The notes: generated from the letters alone by a model not told the origin. Counted from the stretch's first letter, positions 35,037 to 48,080 are shown. The stretch is DNA of 64,000 nt from Symbiodinium natans (GCA_905221605.1 CAJNDS010002217.1:425001-489000); one strand, 5' to 3'. A program made the numbers and translations.

Positions 35037-38000
35037 GTATCAGATCCTCTGTGGCAGAGAGATCGCGAAGAAGGATCGCTTTGCGACGCAGATGGCCAAC
35101 TACTGCTACTTGGTCCGGCCTCCGACATTTCAATTGAATTCAAGTGTTCCTGAACCGAGCCAAGAAATGCCAGAAATCACGAAGGTGGTGAACACATTGG
35201 ACCGTTCAGCAATCGCTGTCGATGCGGCCTGGGACGTTCAAGGCCCGTCGGTTTAAGAAATTCCAGGCTACTCAGGCTTTGGCTACCTTGACCAACCTTG
35301 ATGAACAAGTGTGCATGTGTTGATATTTGTTGCCAGGATGAGTGAATTGTCGTTCGACTTTGTTGTTGCATTTTGCTGTTGTGGGCGTAGGGAGCCCACA
35401 TGAGATGCTGCGGGTGTTCCGGGTGGGCCTTCAGAAGTGACCGTTAGAATTGCCTGTCCAGAATTTCGGAATGTTTCCCAGATCACGGCAGTTGATCGGA
35501 AAGGCGGCCATATTCGCACGAGACCCGGAAAACTTCTCCGACTGGTCCAAGAGAGTCCCGGCGAACTCCCCCAAAAGTCACTGTCCATGTCTGCAACTTC
35601 AAGATGTATTTATTTGAGGCATGGGAGTTGAAGGCATGTGCTCACAGCTTCCCTCAAAAGAATACTATTGGCTCCAGTCCCTGTATACCCTGTGAACCGT
35701 TGCGTGTTTGTGCCCAAGGTGCGAGCTTCTGCCAAAACAAGAGACTAAACCCGATCCTGTTTGACCTGCGTGCTCTGCGGGCCCAACGCCTGGTGAGCTC
35801 CCACCAGGACAAGTTACCCCAACCCTCTTTGTCATTGCTCGGCGACATTGCGGGATCCTCTGGGGTGGGGGCGGCTGGGCCGCGTCCAAAGTCCCGGGTG
35901 AGGAGAACAGCTGATTGAATTTCTAGCAAGCCCACCGAGGGTGGGGGAGAAAAGGCAGGAACTCCATTGTGAGAGAGCTGATCGCTTTTTGCTGCATTCA
36001 GGACTGTACACGTTGGCTGCTGAGCTTGGGGTACACCGTCAGGTCTTACAACAGCTGAGAAACAAGAATCGGCAAGCATGCCCACCGGACTACTGCTGCT
36101 GCTGCCAGGTGACCATCCGAGGGTGTGCTCGGCACTCAGCAAACGATAGAGTGCAAATGCTTGAGCCCACTTCGTCTACAAGGACTTGACAGGAATTGGA
36201 ACCGCGCGACCTCATCGTGCAAATCTTCCCTTCCTTTGAAGCCTAACGACTTGAATGATGTAGATTAAGTTCGCCCAAGAGCCTCAGGGCCTAAGAGCTA
36301 AGCTTACAGGAATATGTGTATCTGTATCTGGAATGTGCATTTTATGATGGATGACATGAGCAGTCTCCCCCCCCCCTCCCCTTCTTCACCCCACCACCGA
36401 CTCTCTGTGGACAGCACCAAAGGTCTACACCCACTATCATTTTGACCACTGCGGTGGCGACGTCCATCCTATGTCTGAAGCTTACCAGGCCTGCACATAT
36501 GTGCCCGAACGGCAGTCCAGCGCAAGCCTAGGTTCACAGGTGGACAGAAGGCCTGCCTGGCTGTTCACGCGGTTCTGCCAAAGGGCATCACTACTAATGA
36601 TGGGCGCTTGAGCACTCCACACTTGCGGGACACTGAGCATGTCCCTGCAACAGATGTTCCTCTCCGGGGCCAAAGAAGTCGAAGACGCCGGCGGTACCAT
36701 CTGGGCAGGGCAGGCTCGGGTCTCAGACTGACCATGACCGAACCAGTGAACGCACACTAAACATCCCGAAGGTCTGCCCAGCAGACCCTTTGCTCTGACC
36801 TGTGTTTGCAGTGCCTTGCAGGGTGACGCGGATCAGATCCAGAAGCAATGCAGCTTAAAGGAGGCCCGTGCTCACAAAATCTCATTCCTCCTGTGCATGG
36901 AATGTTCTGTTGAGGTCATCTCCATGCGGGATGGTGATGTCGAGTCCCTACCGTTCTTTACTTGTGCTGCTCGTGCAACGCTGACACCAGCTGGACTGTA
37001 CACAAGGTCACATTATGTTATATCATATTGTATCATTGATATTTCTTACATCATGTTGTATTGCATCTCCTTATCTTGTCTGATCTCGCCCTCTTATACC
37101 ATCTTATACAATATAATAGGTTACAGTGTTGTGCTATGTTACAGCATAGTGTGTTTTATTTTTTATTTTATTTTTTCCGTTCGTCGCGTTGCGTTGGGTT
37201 GGGTTGGATTAGGTTGGGTTGGATTGGGCATCGGACTGTCTGAGAGTAAATTAGTCTGGGCGTGTGTGCACTCCGGGACAAGCGGTACGTCGAACACTTT
37301 CACTACGAATTTGATGTGTTTGCATATGCTTGAGCAGAAGGGGCTCGAAGTACAGCAGAAGTGCTCGGATTTTTCGTTCAGCTCCATTCGCCGAGTCATG
37401 GTGTCTTAGAAGCCTGCAGAGAGTCCAGCCCAAGTATTCCTGGAGTGCCCAACCTCGCAAGTACTTGTCCGAAAACGGCACATGAGGTAGCTGCAGGGTG
37501 AGGAGCATGGGAGTAAATAATATTACATAGTCTTACATGATGTTGATGTTACATGATAAATCGTGCGTCTATGGTTATATGATGTGAGACGATGTTCCAT
37601 GATGTGATATTGCTGTGCGATGCTGTATATATATATATATGGCTTTCTATATAAAATAGGATTAAAAATCGTATGATACTACATCATATGATGTCATATT
37701 CATATCTCACTACATCATTGCATGGTCACACTTCACGCTGTCCTGCTTTGCCGTCAGCTGCTGCCACGACCACGGCCACGGCCACCACTGCCGTGGGCTG
37801 CTGCCAGCAGCAAAACTAGCCAGACTCATCGCCCACTATCATGTCGATGCAACATGTCGTGTTCTGCTGCCATGGGCACACGTTATGTTTTGAATGACGA
37901 AGCTGTGTTTGGACGAACATAGCAGCAAAACCTTCCACTTGGCGTTGCGACCACTGGAGGTGATTCCCTGCGGTGACCTAGTGCTGCATATTCTCCGCAC

Positions 38001-39063
38001 TCCGGGTCACACGCCAGGTGTCTGGGCAAGGTGAGTCAGGGGACACGTGTGGATGGAGGGCGTGTTCGCGACATGTGCCCTTTATCCATGAAGCTGCAAG
38101 GGACAAAGTTTTCCATATTCATGCGCCCAGTGTTGTGCAGTCTTAGTACGGCGCCCATGAGGTTCAATCTGCGTTTTCGCTGCGCCTCGTGGCCTGTCAC
38201 CGCGGTCAACGTGCTTTGCTTGGTGACCCCGATAAGGCGTTCTATCTTAAGACGTCAGAGTTTTAAGAACCTTGCGCCGTGGTTTCACCGTTCAACACCA
38301 CACGGCTTTCCATTGAGGATTGGCAGCTCCGGCTTGAAAGAAGTAAGGACAAAGGCCGAGGTCGCCTGTTGTTCACAGCTTCCCAGTCTCTTGGAGACTT
38401 TCAGAACTCGACATCCCTTGTGCTTGACAGGCGGGCCTACTGATCACGGGGTTGTATCCTCAAACTTGTTGACATTGGCCGTTGCTGTTTGCACGGCTGA
38501 AGATTGCCACACCTTCCTGAGGGACACGCTCTTTGTTGGTAGCTGCGGGCGAACCGACTTGCCAGGTCTGATTCGCGTCTTGTTCTTTTGCGCTTCAGAT
38601 GCATGCTGTTATGCGTGCTCAGCAGGGTCGGATCCTCGTGAAATGATGAGCTCCTTGGCTAGGCAAGATCGCAGAGCCTCCATGCATGAGAATGACCGGT
38701 GCAGAGTACAGTGCACAGGCTGAGCACCATGGACCCCGCGGTGGTGGTCTGTCCTGGCTTCTCCCTTTGATGGCACTGGGATGACATCATGCTACGCTGA
38801 TGTCGGACGGCTGCTAGGAGTCCTAAAACTAGTGGCATTTGGAGCTTCAACGGATTCCAGGTCATAACTACGCGACGGAGCCATTCACGACCATTGGTAC
38901 CGAAAGGGCCAGCCTGCTCGGAGTTCCTTGTGCGAAGTCACAAAGTGACAAAGTCACATGGTGAGCATAGCCTGCATCAGAGCGCCAGGCGCAGAACGAG
39001 ATGGTTAAAATGGGCTTGTCGCACTTTCCGAGTCCGCCGGCAACTTACAAAAAGCGCCCATCG
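35037..39063 (+). CDS. metallo-beta-lactamase-fold hydrolase, glyoxalase II type
   Basis: A two-metal hydrolase that most resembles hydroxyacylglutathione hydrolase/ETHE1-like proteins; the substrate cannot be told from sequence. Exons: 35037-35112 (YQILCGREIAKKD, QMANYCYL), 35185-35242 (SAIAVDAAWDVQG), from 36423 (VYTHYHFDHCGGD), 37960-38017 (VIPCGDLVLHILRTPGHTPG), 38522-38565 (GDTLFVGSCGRTDLPG, first residue from the splice), 38626-38662 (SDPREMMSSLAR), about 38846-38913 (PGHNYATEPFTTIGTE) and a probable C-terminal exon near 38985-39063 (EMVKMGLSHFPSPP, KKRPSM). Metal ligands are all visible: HxHxDH, the histidine of TPGHTPG, the aspartate of GDTLF and the histidine of PGHNYA. Joins 35112|35185 and 38565|38626 are in phase. 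An exon before 37960, the link between 38017 and 38522, and the start codon are missing. Confidence 0.85.
36367..36376. repeat. poly-C, 10 bases
   Basis: A C run continuing into CTCCCC, about 50 bases before the HxHxDH exon of the hydrolase, within its intron. Confidence 0.8.
37187..37228. repeat. GGGTT-type repeat
   Basis: About eight degenerate copies of TTGGG/TTGGA preceded by a T-rich stretch, inside a hydrolase intron. It differs from the TTTAGGG telomere repeat, so I read it as an internal microsatellite. Confidence 0.75.
37505..37720. repeat. AT-rich stretch with ATGATGT/ACATCAT words
   Basis: Many copies of TGATGT, ATGATAT and their complements, including ACATCATATGATGT, a perfect 14-base palindrome near 37683, and a TA run at 37627-37640. 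It lies in a hydrolase intron. Confidence 0.6.
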
Positions 39064-39402
39064 ATGACAATCTGGAGACTCGGCATCGCTCTCCTTATTG
39101 CGCTCCTGTCTCTCGCAGTTTCTAAGTCTCAGGCCTCCTGTCCCACCATGCGCAATGCGCCGGCCTCAAACGAGCCTCATGTCGTTGACCGAAGGGATGC
39201 GATCCCTGATAGGTGCGGCGAAGGTGGCCAGAGTTGCGGCCCCAAACAATTTCGGAAAGGCCGACGGGTGCGAATCGTGAACCTCACCACGGAAGCTGGC
39301 CAGGCCGCAGGGGTACACAGGGACCATGAAGGACCACACAGGGCCACACAGGGTGGTCATGCAGGGCTTCTTTTGCACGGTGGAAGCAGCCCTGCATGTT
39401 CG
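39064..39402 (+). CDS. open frame with signal-peptide-like start, unidentified
   Basis: The frame is continuous with the presumed last hydrolase exon, but an ATG at 39064 opens MTIWRLGIALLIALLSLAVS, a good hydrophobic leader, followed by a cysteine-containing stretch (CGEGGQSCGPKQFRKGRR). It may be the start of a small secreted or plastid protein, or an extension of the hydrolase. No domain is recognised, and intron boundaries inside it were not tested. Confidence 0.3.
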
Positions 39403-40557
39403 TAGGGGTGAATGTGGCTTAAAGGTTGCTCTCGAGCGAGCTGCGGGAGTCCGCCAGGGAAGAGCTGAACTGCCGTTGGACTGCCAACCCTGGGTTAACC
39501 ATGGAATATTCAAGCTTTAGATGGGCGTCGGGCGTCGAGTCCAGCTCTGCATTGGTGTCCAAAAGCATGTCGATGAGCGGACAACAATACTCCACATTGC
39601 GCACGGCATCGCATTGTGCATGGCATGATGTATAAACAGAAGCAACCGACTCAGAATGCTTTGTTGCAAATAAGCTCAACTCGTGAAATGCAGTCCGGAT
39701 TTGCAGATTGGGCTTCTCAGCGGTCTTGATTAGCTGGCTGCGCAAGCGGGACTTGCCCGACCACCTAGTAAGGTTGAACTGTGCTGTCGGTGTGATCCTT
39801 GCGGAGGCATTGAATGGTCGAGACTGCGTGGTTGAAAGCTATGCTCCTTGGCCGAACTTGTGCTGCACCTAGTCCTGAGTCACACATTTTATGGCTGATG
39901 TTGGCCCAATAAAGCAGTCTTTGCCTGTGGCCAGATGGATGACAAAGACCGGTACGCGGTGAGGCTTGCGTTGGGATGTCATGAGAGTACGGGTACCTTG
40001 GTGAATCAGCAGGCTGACCAAAGTTGAGGACATGGCCTTTCCACTTCTCCCGAGCTTGAACAGTCGCCAACCATTCATCAGTCCGGAGGAAGAAAGCCTT
40101 GTGGCAGAATATCGGAAGGTTCCCTGAGGACCGTGAAGGATCACAGCAAAAGCCAACTGCTTGTTGCCTCGTCCACTACCTCACGGCTTGAATACCCCAA
40201 TGTGACAGATGAAGTGTGTTCTACTTTTTAGGCAATGTACATCGAACCTGCTCCAAGAATTGCACGCCACCACGCAAGCTTCAACCATGTCCAGGCTCTT
40301 TGGGCAATCTGGTGTCAAAGTGCTCAAGCCGGACCGAGTCTTGCGAGTATGTTTGTAATTGGATGTGCACATGGAAAAGGTCATGGTATTGTCCTTCGGA
40401 CATTGCGTTGGAAAGCATGCAAGTAGTCTCGTGCCGGCAAAATCTGGCTCTGGCGCTTGCTGCACCTCTGACCATGAAGCCGCGGTTGCAAAGGTTGAGT
40501 TGTGGCAGCGCACTGTCGGCCCAAAACAATTCGCGAGGACAACTTGGAGAAGCCGGA

Positions 40558-40603
40558 ACCGCCGCAAGCGCCGGAGCCGCCGCAAGCGGCGGAAGCGTCG
40601 GAA
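40558..40603. repeat. GCCGCAAGCG-type repeat
   Basis: Degenerate 9-10 base units (CCGCCGCAAGCG, CGGAAGCGT) keep all three forward frames open. This explains the arginine-rich and alanine/glycine-rich frames here. Confidence 0.75.
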
Positions 40604-41029
40604 GCCTGAGAGAAACAAGCGTGCGTACTCGCCCGAGTACCTTCCCGACTGGCTGAGATGCGAGTTTGAAGTGAACTCGCAATGTGTGAATGTGGTCGTT
40701 GGAAACTCTGTGATCGTTAGATCTGTTCCGCCAGTCAGAGTTGGCGGCTCTGGTCGGAACTACTCGTCGTACTCGCAGAGCAAAAAGACAGAACAGATTA
40801 TTGCGAGCGCCCACGGCAGAACAAATTGACATTGCCCCATTCGCCCCACTTGCTTTTCCGGAAGATCTACATGACGGTAGTCTCGAGTCTAGCACAATCA
40901 GCCTAATCTGCGGCAAACTTGTGCAGCCACAAGTGTGCCTCAAACTGGGCCTCTTCAAAAAAGCACTCTTACCGCCTCATTTAGGCAGACTTGTGGCTGA
41001 CGTGTGACCAGGCGGTGGGGAAAGGTGGG

Positions 41030-41150
41030 CAAGTGAGGCAAGTGAGGCAAGAGGGGCAGTGGGGCAGTGGGCATGCGGGGCAAGTGGCAGAAATCAGAGG
41101 TGCAGAGTGGGGCGAGTGGGGCTAGTGGGGCAAGTGGGGCAAGTGGCACA
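41030..41150. repeat. GTGGGGCAA-type repeat
   Basis: Two blocks of 9-base units (AGTGGGGCA, AGTGAGGCA), separated by a short unique stretch. The GASGASGAS frame is a product of this repeat. Confidence 0.85.
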
Positions 41151-41603
41151 TATCGGTTTCCACTCCGTGCGCAAAAAAGAAACCTTGCACACCCCGCACC
41201 CATCATAAGCATGAGCCTTACTGTACGCATGCGATCGAAGCCCAACCATGGACGCAAGGAAGTAGCTCTGCATCTTCAGCTGCGTTATGCACCTCGTTCG
41301 TTCGAGTCAAGGCTTGGTGATGAGCAATGGTCAGGTCCACTGTTGTGCGCTTTGATGTCTTCCCTTGTTATCCCGTGTTCATGTTGCGCTGTGTCGCATA
41401 TGGCAGGCTTAGGGTGCACAGGTGCTAACCGTACTGGGTGTCCATTCTCCACCCCCGTTGAATGTTTAGGCCCGAGGAAATGCGTCCGGGGCCCGTGTGA
41501 GTGGGGTGGAGTTCTTTTCCGCCATGTCATGTTATCTGCTGTCGAGAGGCAGGCGAGTCTTATGGGCACATAGGCAGAACTGACCCCGTGGTTGCATGCT
41601 CAA

Positions 41604-41820
41604 AAGGCGTCCCAGCGTGTCATCGATCATTTGTCTGAGTTAGGTCTGGGAAGTCGAGCAGACCTGGCGACGTATTATGTCTGGGCACCAGAGGATGCAG
41701 AGTTATCCCGCTTGTGGCGGCTGGCTCGCGATGAGCCGTGTCTCGATGTGGCAGCTGTCGTTGAGGTGAACCGAGCCCGTATGCCCAAAAGAACCGTTCC
41801 CCCAAGTTTCGTTCTTGCTT
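41604..41820 (+). CDS. candidate coding piece, unidentified
   Basis: About 70 codons read without interruption, including VIDHLSELGLGSRADLATYY and ELSRLWRLARDEPCLDVAAV, with a helical, protein-like composition. No domain recognised and no phase-matched neighbour found. It could be a relic of a longer gene or part of a retroelement. Confidence 0.3.
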
Positions 41821-41829
41821 TTTTCGAGT

Positions 41830-44800
41830 TCCTTAGCTGTGGCTTATCTTGCACCTGGCACAAGTGTTGCCTCTTCCGCTTCTATTCAAGCCAATTTCAG
41901 CATTCCATGCTTGGTATCAAGCCATTTTGTTTTCAGCCTTCCAGTTCGATTTTCCTTGCCGCTCATGGCTGTGTGTTTGTTCGCTATACAGATAGTAGTA
42001 GTGTTTCTTGCCACTGCGCCCACTTCCCACAGCCTTTTTTGTAGAACTTTGAAGGCTTTTCTTAAGAGGTCAAGTTTGTACAGCAGGTCAACATCCTGTT
42101 CGTTCCTTCGCGCGAGCTCAGATTGGCCCTCCCAGCTCTCTGTGGGTAAACGGTTCAGGGCGCAACGGCTTTCGATACTCATCCAAATAGCCGATGAGGG
42201 CCGACTCGCGTTCGTGGTGGGGGCCTGGGTCTGAACACGTTTCAGCAAAGAATTGAGCTATGTATACAAAAATAATCAAAAACACATACGTATATACATA
42301 CACATACATACGTGTGTGTGTGTACATGAGCACACGCGCGCGTCCTAGCGTTGGTCTAGAATCTGTGTAAAGGGCTGCGATCTCGTGCCGCTTGCTTGGA
42401 GCATCAGTCCCTGCCTACTGGACCCTGAGACGATCCAAACTTTTGCAAGAATCTGTGCTGCAAGACGGAATCTCCGCGAACGTGGGCACGCTCGGGGCCT
42501 TGCCTTGAGGCATGCTTATGCAGCTTGAAGTTTAGAGCTGCGCAATAGCATTCCTGGAATTTTTACTTGCTACGACAGATACCGCATGATACCGCCGTGT
42601 CTGCGCAAAATTCAGAGTTGAGGCACGAGCTGGCAGCACCTACCCCACCGAATTCGGTATTCAGACATTCGTCGCCTCGATGAGTCGCCTGTGCCGCAAT
42701 GGGCGCTATGGCATTCCGGGTGTGTCCGCAGCGCAGCCAGGCGATTTCTCACATGAGCCGGAAGCAGCAGCTGGATGTAGATAGAAGGCGTGTGTAGATG
42801 ATGTTTAAGCAGGCAAGCCGAGCTCGCGTGCGCTCGACGCCGGACGTGTCACCATCTCCCGGCGAAACCTTGGGAGAGGCCGAAGGGACAGTAACGGACA
42901 ATAAGCATTTGCAAAACGATGCGAAAGGCTGCAGGCCATGTGTCTGCAAACACGCAGTGGCAGGTGCTACATCAGGAGCACCAGCAACTGCTGGAAGAGG
43001 AAAACGCCTTGGGTTTACTAGTGGTTTACTCCTGCCAGAGTTTTCAAGTCTGAAGTTTCCACCTCTGCAAGGTTCCGATCTCCGCCAAAGTTGAGGAGCC
43101 AACCTGGCCATCTGCGGAGTCGGAGGCATCCACGGAGAGGCCATGAACTTCATGAACTTCAACTAAGAGCTTCTCTCAACCGTTTTGAGGTTTGGTTTGT
43201 GAGTTGTTCAACTGGTGGGTTCTACAGGTCTGAAAGCTCAAGTGAGAGATCACGGAGGCACCGGCAACAGAAGGCAGGGCAGAGAATCACTGGCTTAGGC
43301 TTCAACTGAGCGCAAAGCTTCAACACAAGGAAAAGAGCGCCTGCAGGCGGAGCTGCTCTCACCTCCCCCCTCCGGATGCGCACCAAAGGCACGTGGTGCT
43401 GACACTGCAATGTTGCAGTATGGATGGCAGCGTATTGCGAATCGTGCCCATTAGTTCCCATTCGTCAGGGCAGGCGGGCTCGTTGTGTGGGTGTGGAGGC
43501 TCCAGAGGAGGGCGCGTTGCCAATCTTCTGCGATTTGAAATACATGGCACGCTTCGCAAGCTGCAGGACATGGATGCATGGCACCGTGCCACATCCTTCT
43601 CGGAAGCTGTGAACTGCTTGGCTGCAGAGAACGCCGACGGAGCTTCCGTGCCTTGCCTAGTCTGCCAAGTTTTCTCGTGCTCTCCTGCCCACTTGACCTT
43701 CCGCTTTCATGATTTCAAACCTTATGTGTCGGATTCGTGATTAGTACAGGAAGTTCTGGCTTTGGCTATGTGTCGGATGTTTGGTGGAGTTGCAGAGGCA
43801 GCAAAACGATTTGGCAGGTCACAAAGCTGGCCTTGGTCGGAGTCACGCTGACCGATGAGGACGTGTTTTGCATGTTTCTGCATTCACTTGCAATTGTTGC
43901 CTTCATGCCGCTGGTGAATCTACTTGTCATGGCGTGCTGACACTGTCGCACATTGTCACCATGCGAAATGGTTCATACAGCAGATATGTTCGAACTTTTT
44001 TGCACGCGACCTGCGTGCATGCGGCTGCTGAAGAAATTTTATGGCCGGCTGTTGGTTCGCTTGCAATCTGCAACTCTGCTTAATTACTCCTAGTCATGGC
44101 CATAGCCATAGCCTTGAATAGAAGCCGAAAACGCCAGATGCTTGCAACAGAGCCACGCGCGCGTCCACATTTTACGTCCACTTGGCAGAGTAGGCTCCTC
44201 CTTTCTGGTCGCACATGAACGCCACGCTCTCCAGATCCAGGCTGCGCTAGGCCAGAAGATGGTGGAAGCCAGGTCCTGGCAGATGACAATGTGGACATGC
44301 GTTCAGGTTTTGGGTTGACAGACAACGAGAGATCGGAAGGAGGGGCGTTGTTTCCCAGCTAAATGTCGATCTCCCTTTTGCCCATGTGCCGCCCCATCAT
44401 CATCTCCAGGGGGCCGCAACCATACGCGGGGTGTGCAGCCAAAAGATAAGACAAGCACACCTCAACCGGGACAGGGTTGAGCAAAGAATGTCCGTGCCTG
44501 GAACCATGCTAAATGGGCACGACGTCAAGGCCGTGTGCAGCGAATGCTGATGGGCCTGAGGCTCTGCAATCAAATGCCGGTGGCTTGCATCTGCAGGTTC
44601 AGTATGTTGGAGCGCACGGCGCTTGCGCCAATTTAATGTACCTTGAGCAACAACAATCTCCTTGCGAGTTTCGCCACCAGCGCCTCCACACTGGCGTTGC
44701 TGCCACTTGCATTTCCAGCCGCTGAACTCAGTACGCTGGTGGCACTTAACGCGCACAAGCTCAGCATCACCAATGCCTTCAACACCGTGGAAAGAGGCAA

Positions 44801-45090
44801 GGCGATGCCATCCCTTGCCGTCTGCATCACGATTGTGCAACAGCAGAGACCATTTGCCGCCCGCTCCCGACCCCCTCCCCTTCCCCTTTCCCTCCAGAGA
44901 AGGACCGTGGCCCTGGAGGCTGAAACGTGAAGAAAAGTCACGGGGGGATGTCAGGGATGTCCATGCACTTGTTGAGTTTCTGTGACGGTGAGGATGCATT
45001 GTTTTGTCAAGCAGGCACCATCCGCACCAAGCCAAAAGCGAACGGAAACTTAGGTCGCGCGGACGTGGGTGTGGATCAGCTTGTGGCACA
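41830..45090. other. no gene assembled
   Basis: Several coding-like pieces occur (42798-43094; 43480-43612 with VEAPEEGALPIFCDLKYMAR; 43737-43850), but none has a recognisable domain or consistent splice partner. Near 43718 and 43767 the words TATGTGTCGGATT and TATGTGTCGGATG repeat 50 bases apart, a possible local duplication. A CA/TA-rich microsatellite lies at 42290-42335. Confidence 0.35.
42290..42335. repeat. ACATAC/TGTG microsatellite
   Basis: Imperfect CATACATACATACG followed by TGTGTGTGTG, a short mixed dinucleotide tract in non-coding sequence. Confidence 0.75.
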
Positions 45091-45093
45091 CAA

Positions 45094-45282
45094 AGTTACA
45101 AGTTCTTTGGTCGTATGGAGGCTGCAGCTGGTCCTGAGAGGTGTCTTCGGAAAGCTCAAGCAAAAAACGAAATGCAAAGGAGCTTGCAAGGAGATCCAGA
45201 GGACATCCAGAGAAATGAGAAGTTCAAGAGTGGAGTTGGCCCCAGCTGGCTCAAACTGAAAAACAAGCGCACCACTCCGGCC
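45094..45282 (+). CDS. candidate exon, unidentified
   Basis: One frame reads RMEAAAGPERCLRKAQAK, then EDIQRNEKFKSGVGPSWLKL, and ends at TGA. Composition is protein-like. It lies just upstream of the leucine-rich-repeat exons and could be part of that gene or of another. A further open stretch at 45478-45640 (GLDGYQEAENYAAK, NIDPRYTVLKTGQKN) contains one in-frame TGA at 45535-45537, so it is either spliced or not coding throughout. Confidence 0.35.
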
Positions 45283-45770
45283 TGAAAGTCCTCGTGCAAG
45301 GCGAATCGTGCTTCCATGTGTGCAGCGGAAGGTGTCCCTGGAGGCTTCCTGGCGCTCCTGTAGCGCCAGAGGGAGCTATCGATAAAGTTCCCATGCTTGA
45401 AAGCTTCGTAGCCCAACAAGGTACGTTTTTGCAGGTTGATGTCCACAACTAGCTAACTAGCTCAAGCTCAAGCTATGGGGCTGGATGGATACCAAGAGGC
45501 TGAAAACTATGCGGCGAAGAACAGCTTTTACACCTGAATGGACAACATTGATCCACGTTACACGGTGCTCAAGACCGGCCAGAAGAACATCTTGCTGAAG
45601 AGCAAAGACCCGTTATTATACCTCTCTGCAAATTCCCGATCAGGCTTTGCGAGTGACGTCTAGTGATGCTTCTTACCTGCTCTTTCTGAAAGACCTTGTC
45701 GGGAAAAAGTCATGTGGAATGATGCGGTATGCTTCTTCAGCGGCAGCAGCTTGCACAACAAACAACCAGA

Positions 45771-45807
45771 CACTGCGAGGGCACTGCGAGGGCACTGCGA
45801 GGGCACT
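45771..45807. repeat. GCGAGGGCACT tandem repeat, about 3 copies
   Basis: Three 11-base units lie head to tail. An 11-base unit shifts frame each copy, so it is unlikely to be selected as coding. Confidence 0.8.
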
Positions 45808-46094
45808 TTCGAAGCTGTCAACCCTGTCGCGCGAGGAAGTTTCCAGACTTGCCGAACATCTTCACAGCAATCCAAATGCCGCGATCCCAATCACTCATGC
45901 TTCTTGGAAGAGTACTTGTGAACATGTGCGAACTTTCCGATTTTGTTGCCCAAAGGGGCTTCTTGAATCTTGTTGTCAGTCTTTTGCAGGTGTTGCGCCT
46001 CGCCCTTGTGGAGTGCCCGGCTCTTATGTCCCAGAGATGCTTGAGTTTTCCTGCGCTGTTCAAGATTCGCATGGATCCGCCTTCAATGCTGCCA

Positions 46095-48080
46095 GGCAGC
46101 CTCGGTGACCAAGCTGCCGAGCACTTGGCCGAGGCAGCGGGGTATGAGGGAACTAGCGGCTGCACATAGCGACGTGTGCAGTCACCGGAGATTTCGCTTG
46201 GCTTTGCATTGCTTTTTGCGTTCTCTTCCTGGGCAGGCCTTGGCCGCCAATGACGTGCTGACATCGCTCTCTTTGGAAGGGAACCGGGCTGGCTCCCTGG
46301 AAGCTTCTCGAATCTTCTCTATCTTTCCTGAGTTTCCGCATGCGGTGTGTTGTGTGCTCGGACTTGCTCCACCATGATGTAACATTCTGGGGGGCTTCGG
46401 CGGATTGGCACAACTCTGCCTTGTTTCGGTCCTGTGCATAGCTACGAGGTGGGTGATCGCGGCGCCGCCCGGCTAGCGAATGCCTTGCAAAGGAATGAGG
46501 CACAACAGTTCTTGTTGCTTGTTGTCTTTCTCGCCACAGCTGCATACCACAAGGAGCGATGAAATTTGCGGTGCTTCAGTCTAGCTGAGTCGCACAGGCT
46601 TTGACCTCTCTTAGCCTGGGCAGGCGCGCATCATTCCTGGGTAGATTGGGTAGATCGTTCATCTGACACCGCACTTGGCTTTTCTTTGAGAATCTTTCCA
46701 GCAGTTGACAAATCCTCAGTATGTGCCACGTAGGCTACATGCGCATGACTCACAGACTCTGACTACGTGAGACAACATGAGTTGACTCCCAAGACATGTC
46801 AAATGGGCATAGATACCCGCACTATACTTGGCACAACGTGCTTGCGGGGATGCTGCCATGATCACGTTGCCGGAGCGATTGCTAGTACCACGCTGCCGCA
46901 GCAGCTGCTGCTCTGCTACTGAATGCATGACCACAAACTCCGCATACCTCTAACCGCCACTACCGCTACCACTATATGCCACTATCACCAGCCTCTACAA
47001 ACGGACGACTGCAATGGCCACTTGAATCCACCATCACATCTTCATTCTGACTGACCTTTGCGGCACAGGCGTAGATACATACACAGGCACTTCAGTATTG
47101 TTTACTTGCTTTGGCTTCCTGACTTGGCCAGCAAGTGGCTTACACCTCATGACTTGCACTTCCAACTGCTTTTGGACAGTTTGATGCAGCAACGTGATCC
47201 GCGTGAGCGAGATGATCCGTTCATTCGGTGCAGGAACTGTGTGGGCAGTCAGGGTGTCAAGCTGTTGCTTGATGCCCTGGAGACCAACTACACATTGCGC
47301 ATTCTGGACCTGCTGGCTTTACACACTTCCACAGCCGGGCTCAACTCTGCCTTGAGCTTGCAGGACCTTGCCAGCAATAGCGTCTTACGGCCTGGCTGGT
47401 CTGTTGCAGGCGAATTTGAATGGGACTGGGATGGCTCCCGTGGTTTGCACTTGTGTTGACAATGTTGTCATGTCACCGAGGTGATGGACGGACAGCCAAT
47501 CAAAAGCGCCTCCAGGCTGCTTTCCATATCGCATCATGTTGCTGTTTTGCTTGCTATTGCTAGGTGGATCTTGATTGGGGATGAGTAGGGTTTTGCGATT
47601 TCTGCTTTGATGCTTGCTTGCTTCCTTTGGCTCCGCACGCGCAGATGCACAAGCCAACAGCAGTTGCACTTGCTCCCATGGTGATGAAACCCCGCTTAGA
47701 ACGAGCGCATCGCTGTAGCATTGTATCATTATTTGCAAGAGCCTGAAGCCTTGAAGATACATGTCTCCAACACCCTGGCAGCTGGCGCGCCCTGACGCCA
47801 GAGCTTCATTTGGGCCAATGTGGGAATGGAGCTGTCATGCGACAGAGAGCCACCGACATGGGGCGAGCAGGAGCTTCCGAAGCCAGGAATGGGCAACATT
47901 GGGCAACCGTCGTTTCATGACATTTTGAGATGCGCTGGCACACATCAATGCGCTGCAGGAGGTCCTCGCCTCCTCCTTCATGCGCAGAGCTCGGAGCTAA
48001 TCACGTCATGTTGGATCGCCGGAGGTCAAAGGAACGATTCAGCTGGAGTTGGCCAGCGATTTGATGGATCCGTTTAAAGG
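46095..48080 (+). CDS. leucine-rich-repeat protein, ribonuclease-inhibitor type
   Basis: LRR proteins of this type are usually binding scaffolds; the partner here is unknown. Visible pieces: about 46098-46130 (GDQAAEHLAE), 46237-46285 (ALAANDVLTSLSLEGNR), 46449-46499 (VGDRGAARLANALQRNE), 47234-47306 (NCVGSQGVKLLLDALETN, YTLRIL), and from 47364 (DLASNSV). Joined, they give the 28-residue repeat pattern GDxGAxxLAxALxxNxxLxxLxLxGN. Joins 46285|46449 (GC donor) and 47306|47364 (GA donor, GGACCT repeated at both junctions) keep phase. A later piece near 47930 (DALAHINALQEVLASS) and one near 48035-48200 (GTIQLELASDLMDP) probably belong to the C-terminal part. Start and stop were not found, and exons are missing between 46499 and 47234. 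Confidence 0.7.

Larger units (their letters stand above)
39403..41590. other. low-complexity stretch, no gene assembled
   Basis: Possible short exons occur near 40288-40345 (SRLFGQSGVKVLKPDRVLR) and 40500-40700, where all three frames stay open across a GC-rich repeat. Nothing is recognisable. The two tandem repeats are listed separately. Confidence 0.35.

Noticed and set aside
37187-37228. Interstitial telomere repeat
   Set aside because: Units are TTGGG/TTGGA rather than TTTAGGG, few and degenerate.
44400-45089. 229-codon minus-strand open frame
   Set aside because: No recognisable domain, uneven composition, and opposite in direction to every supported gene; frames of this length occur here by chance.
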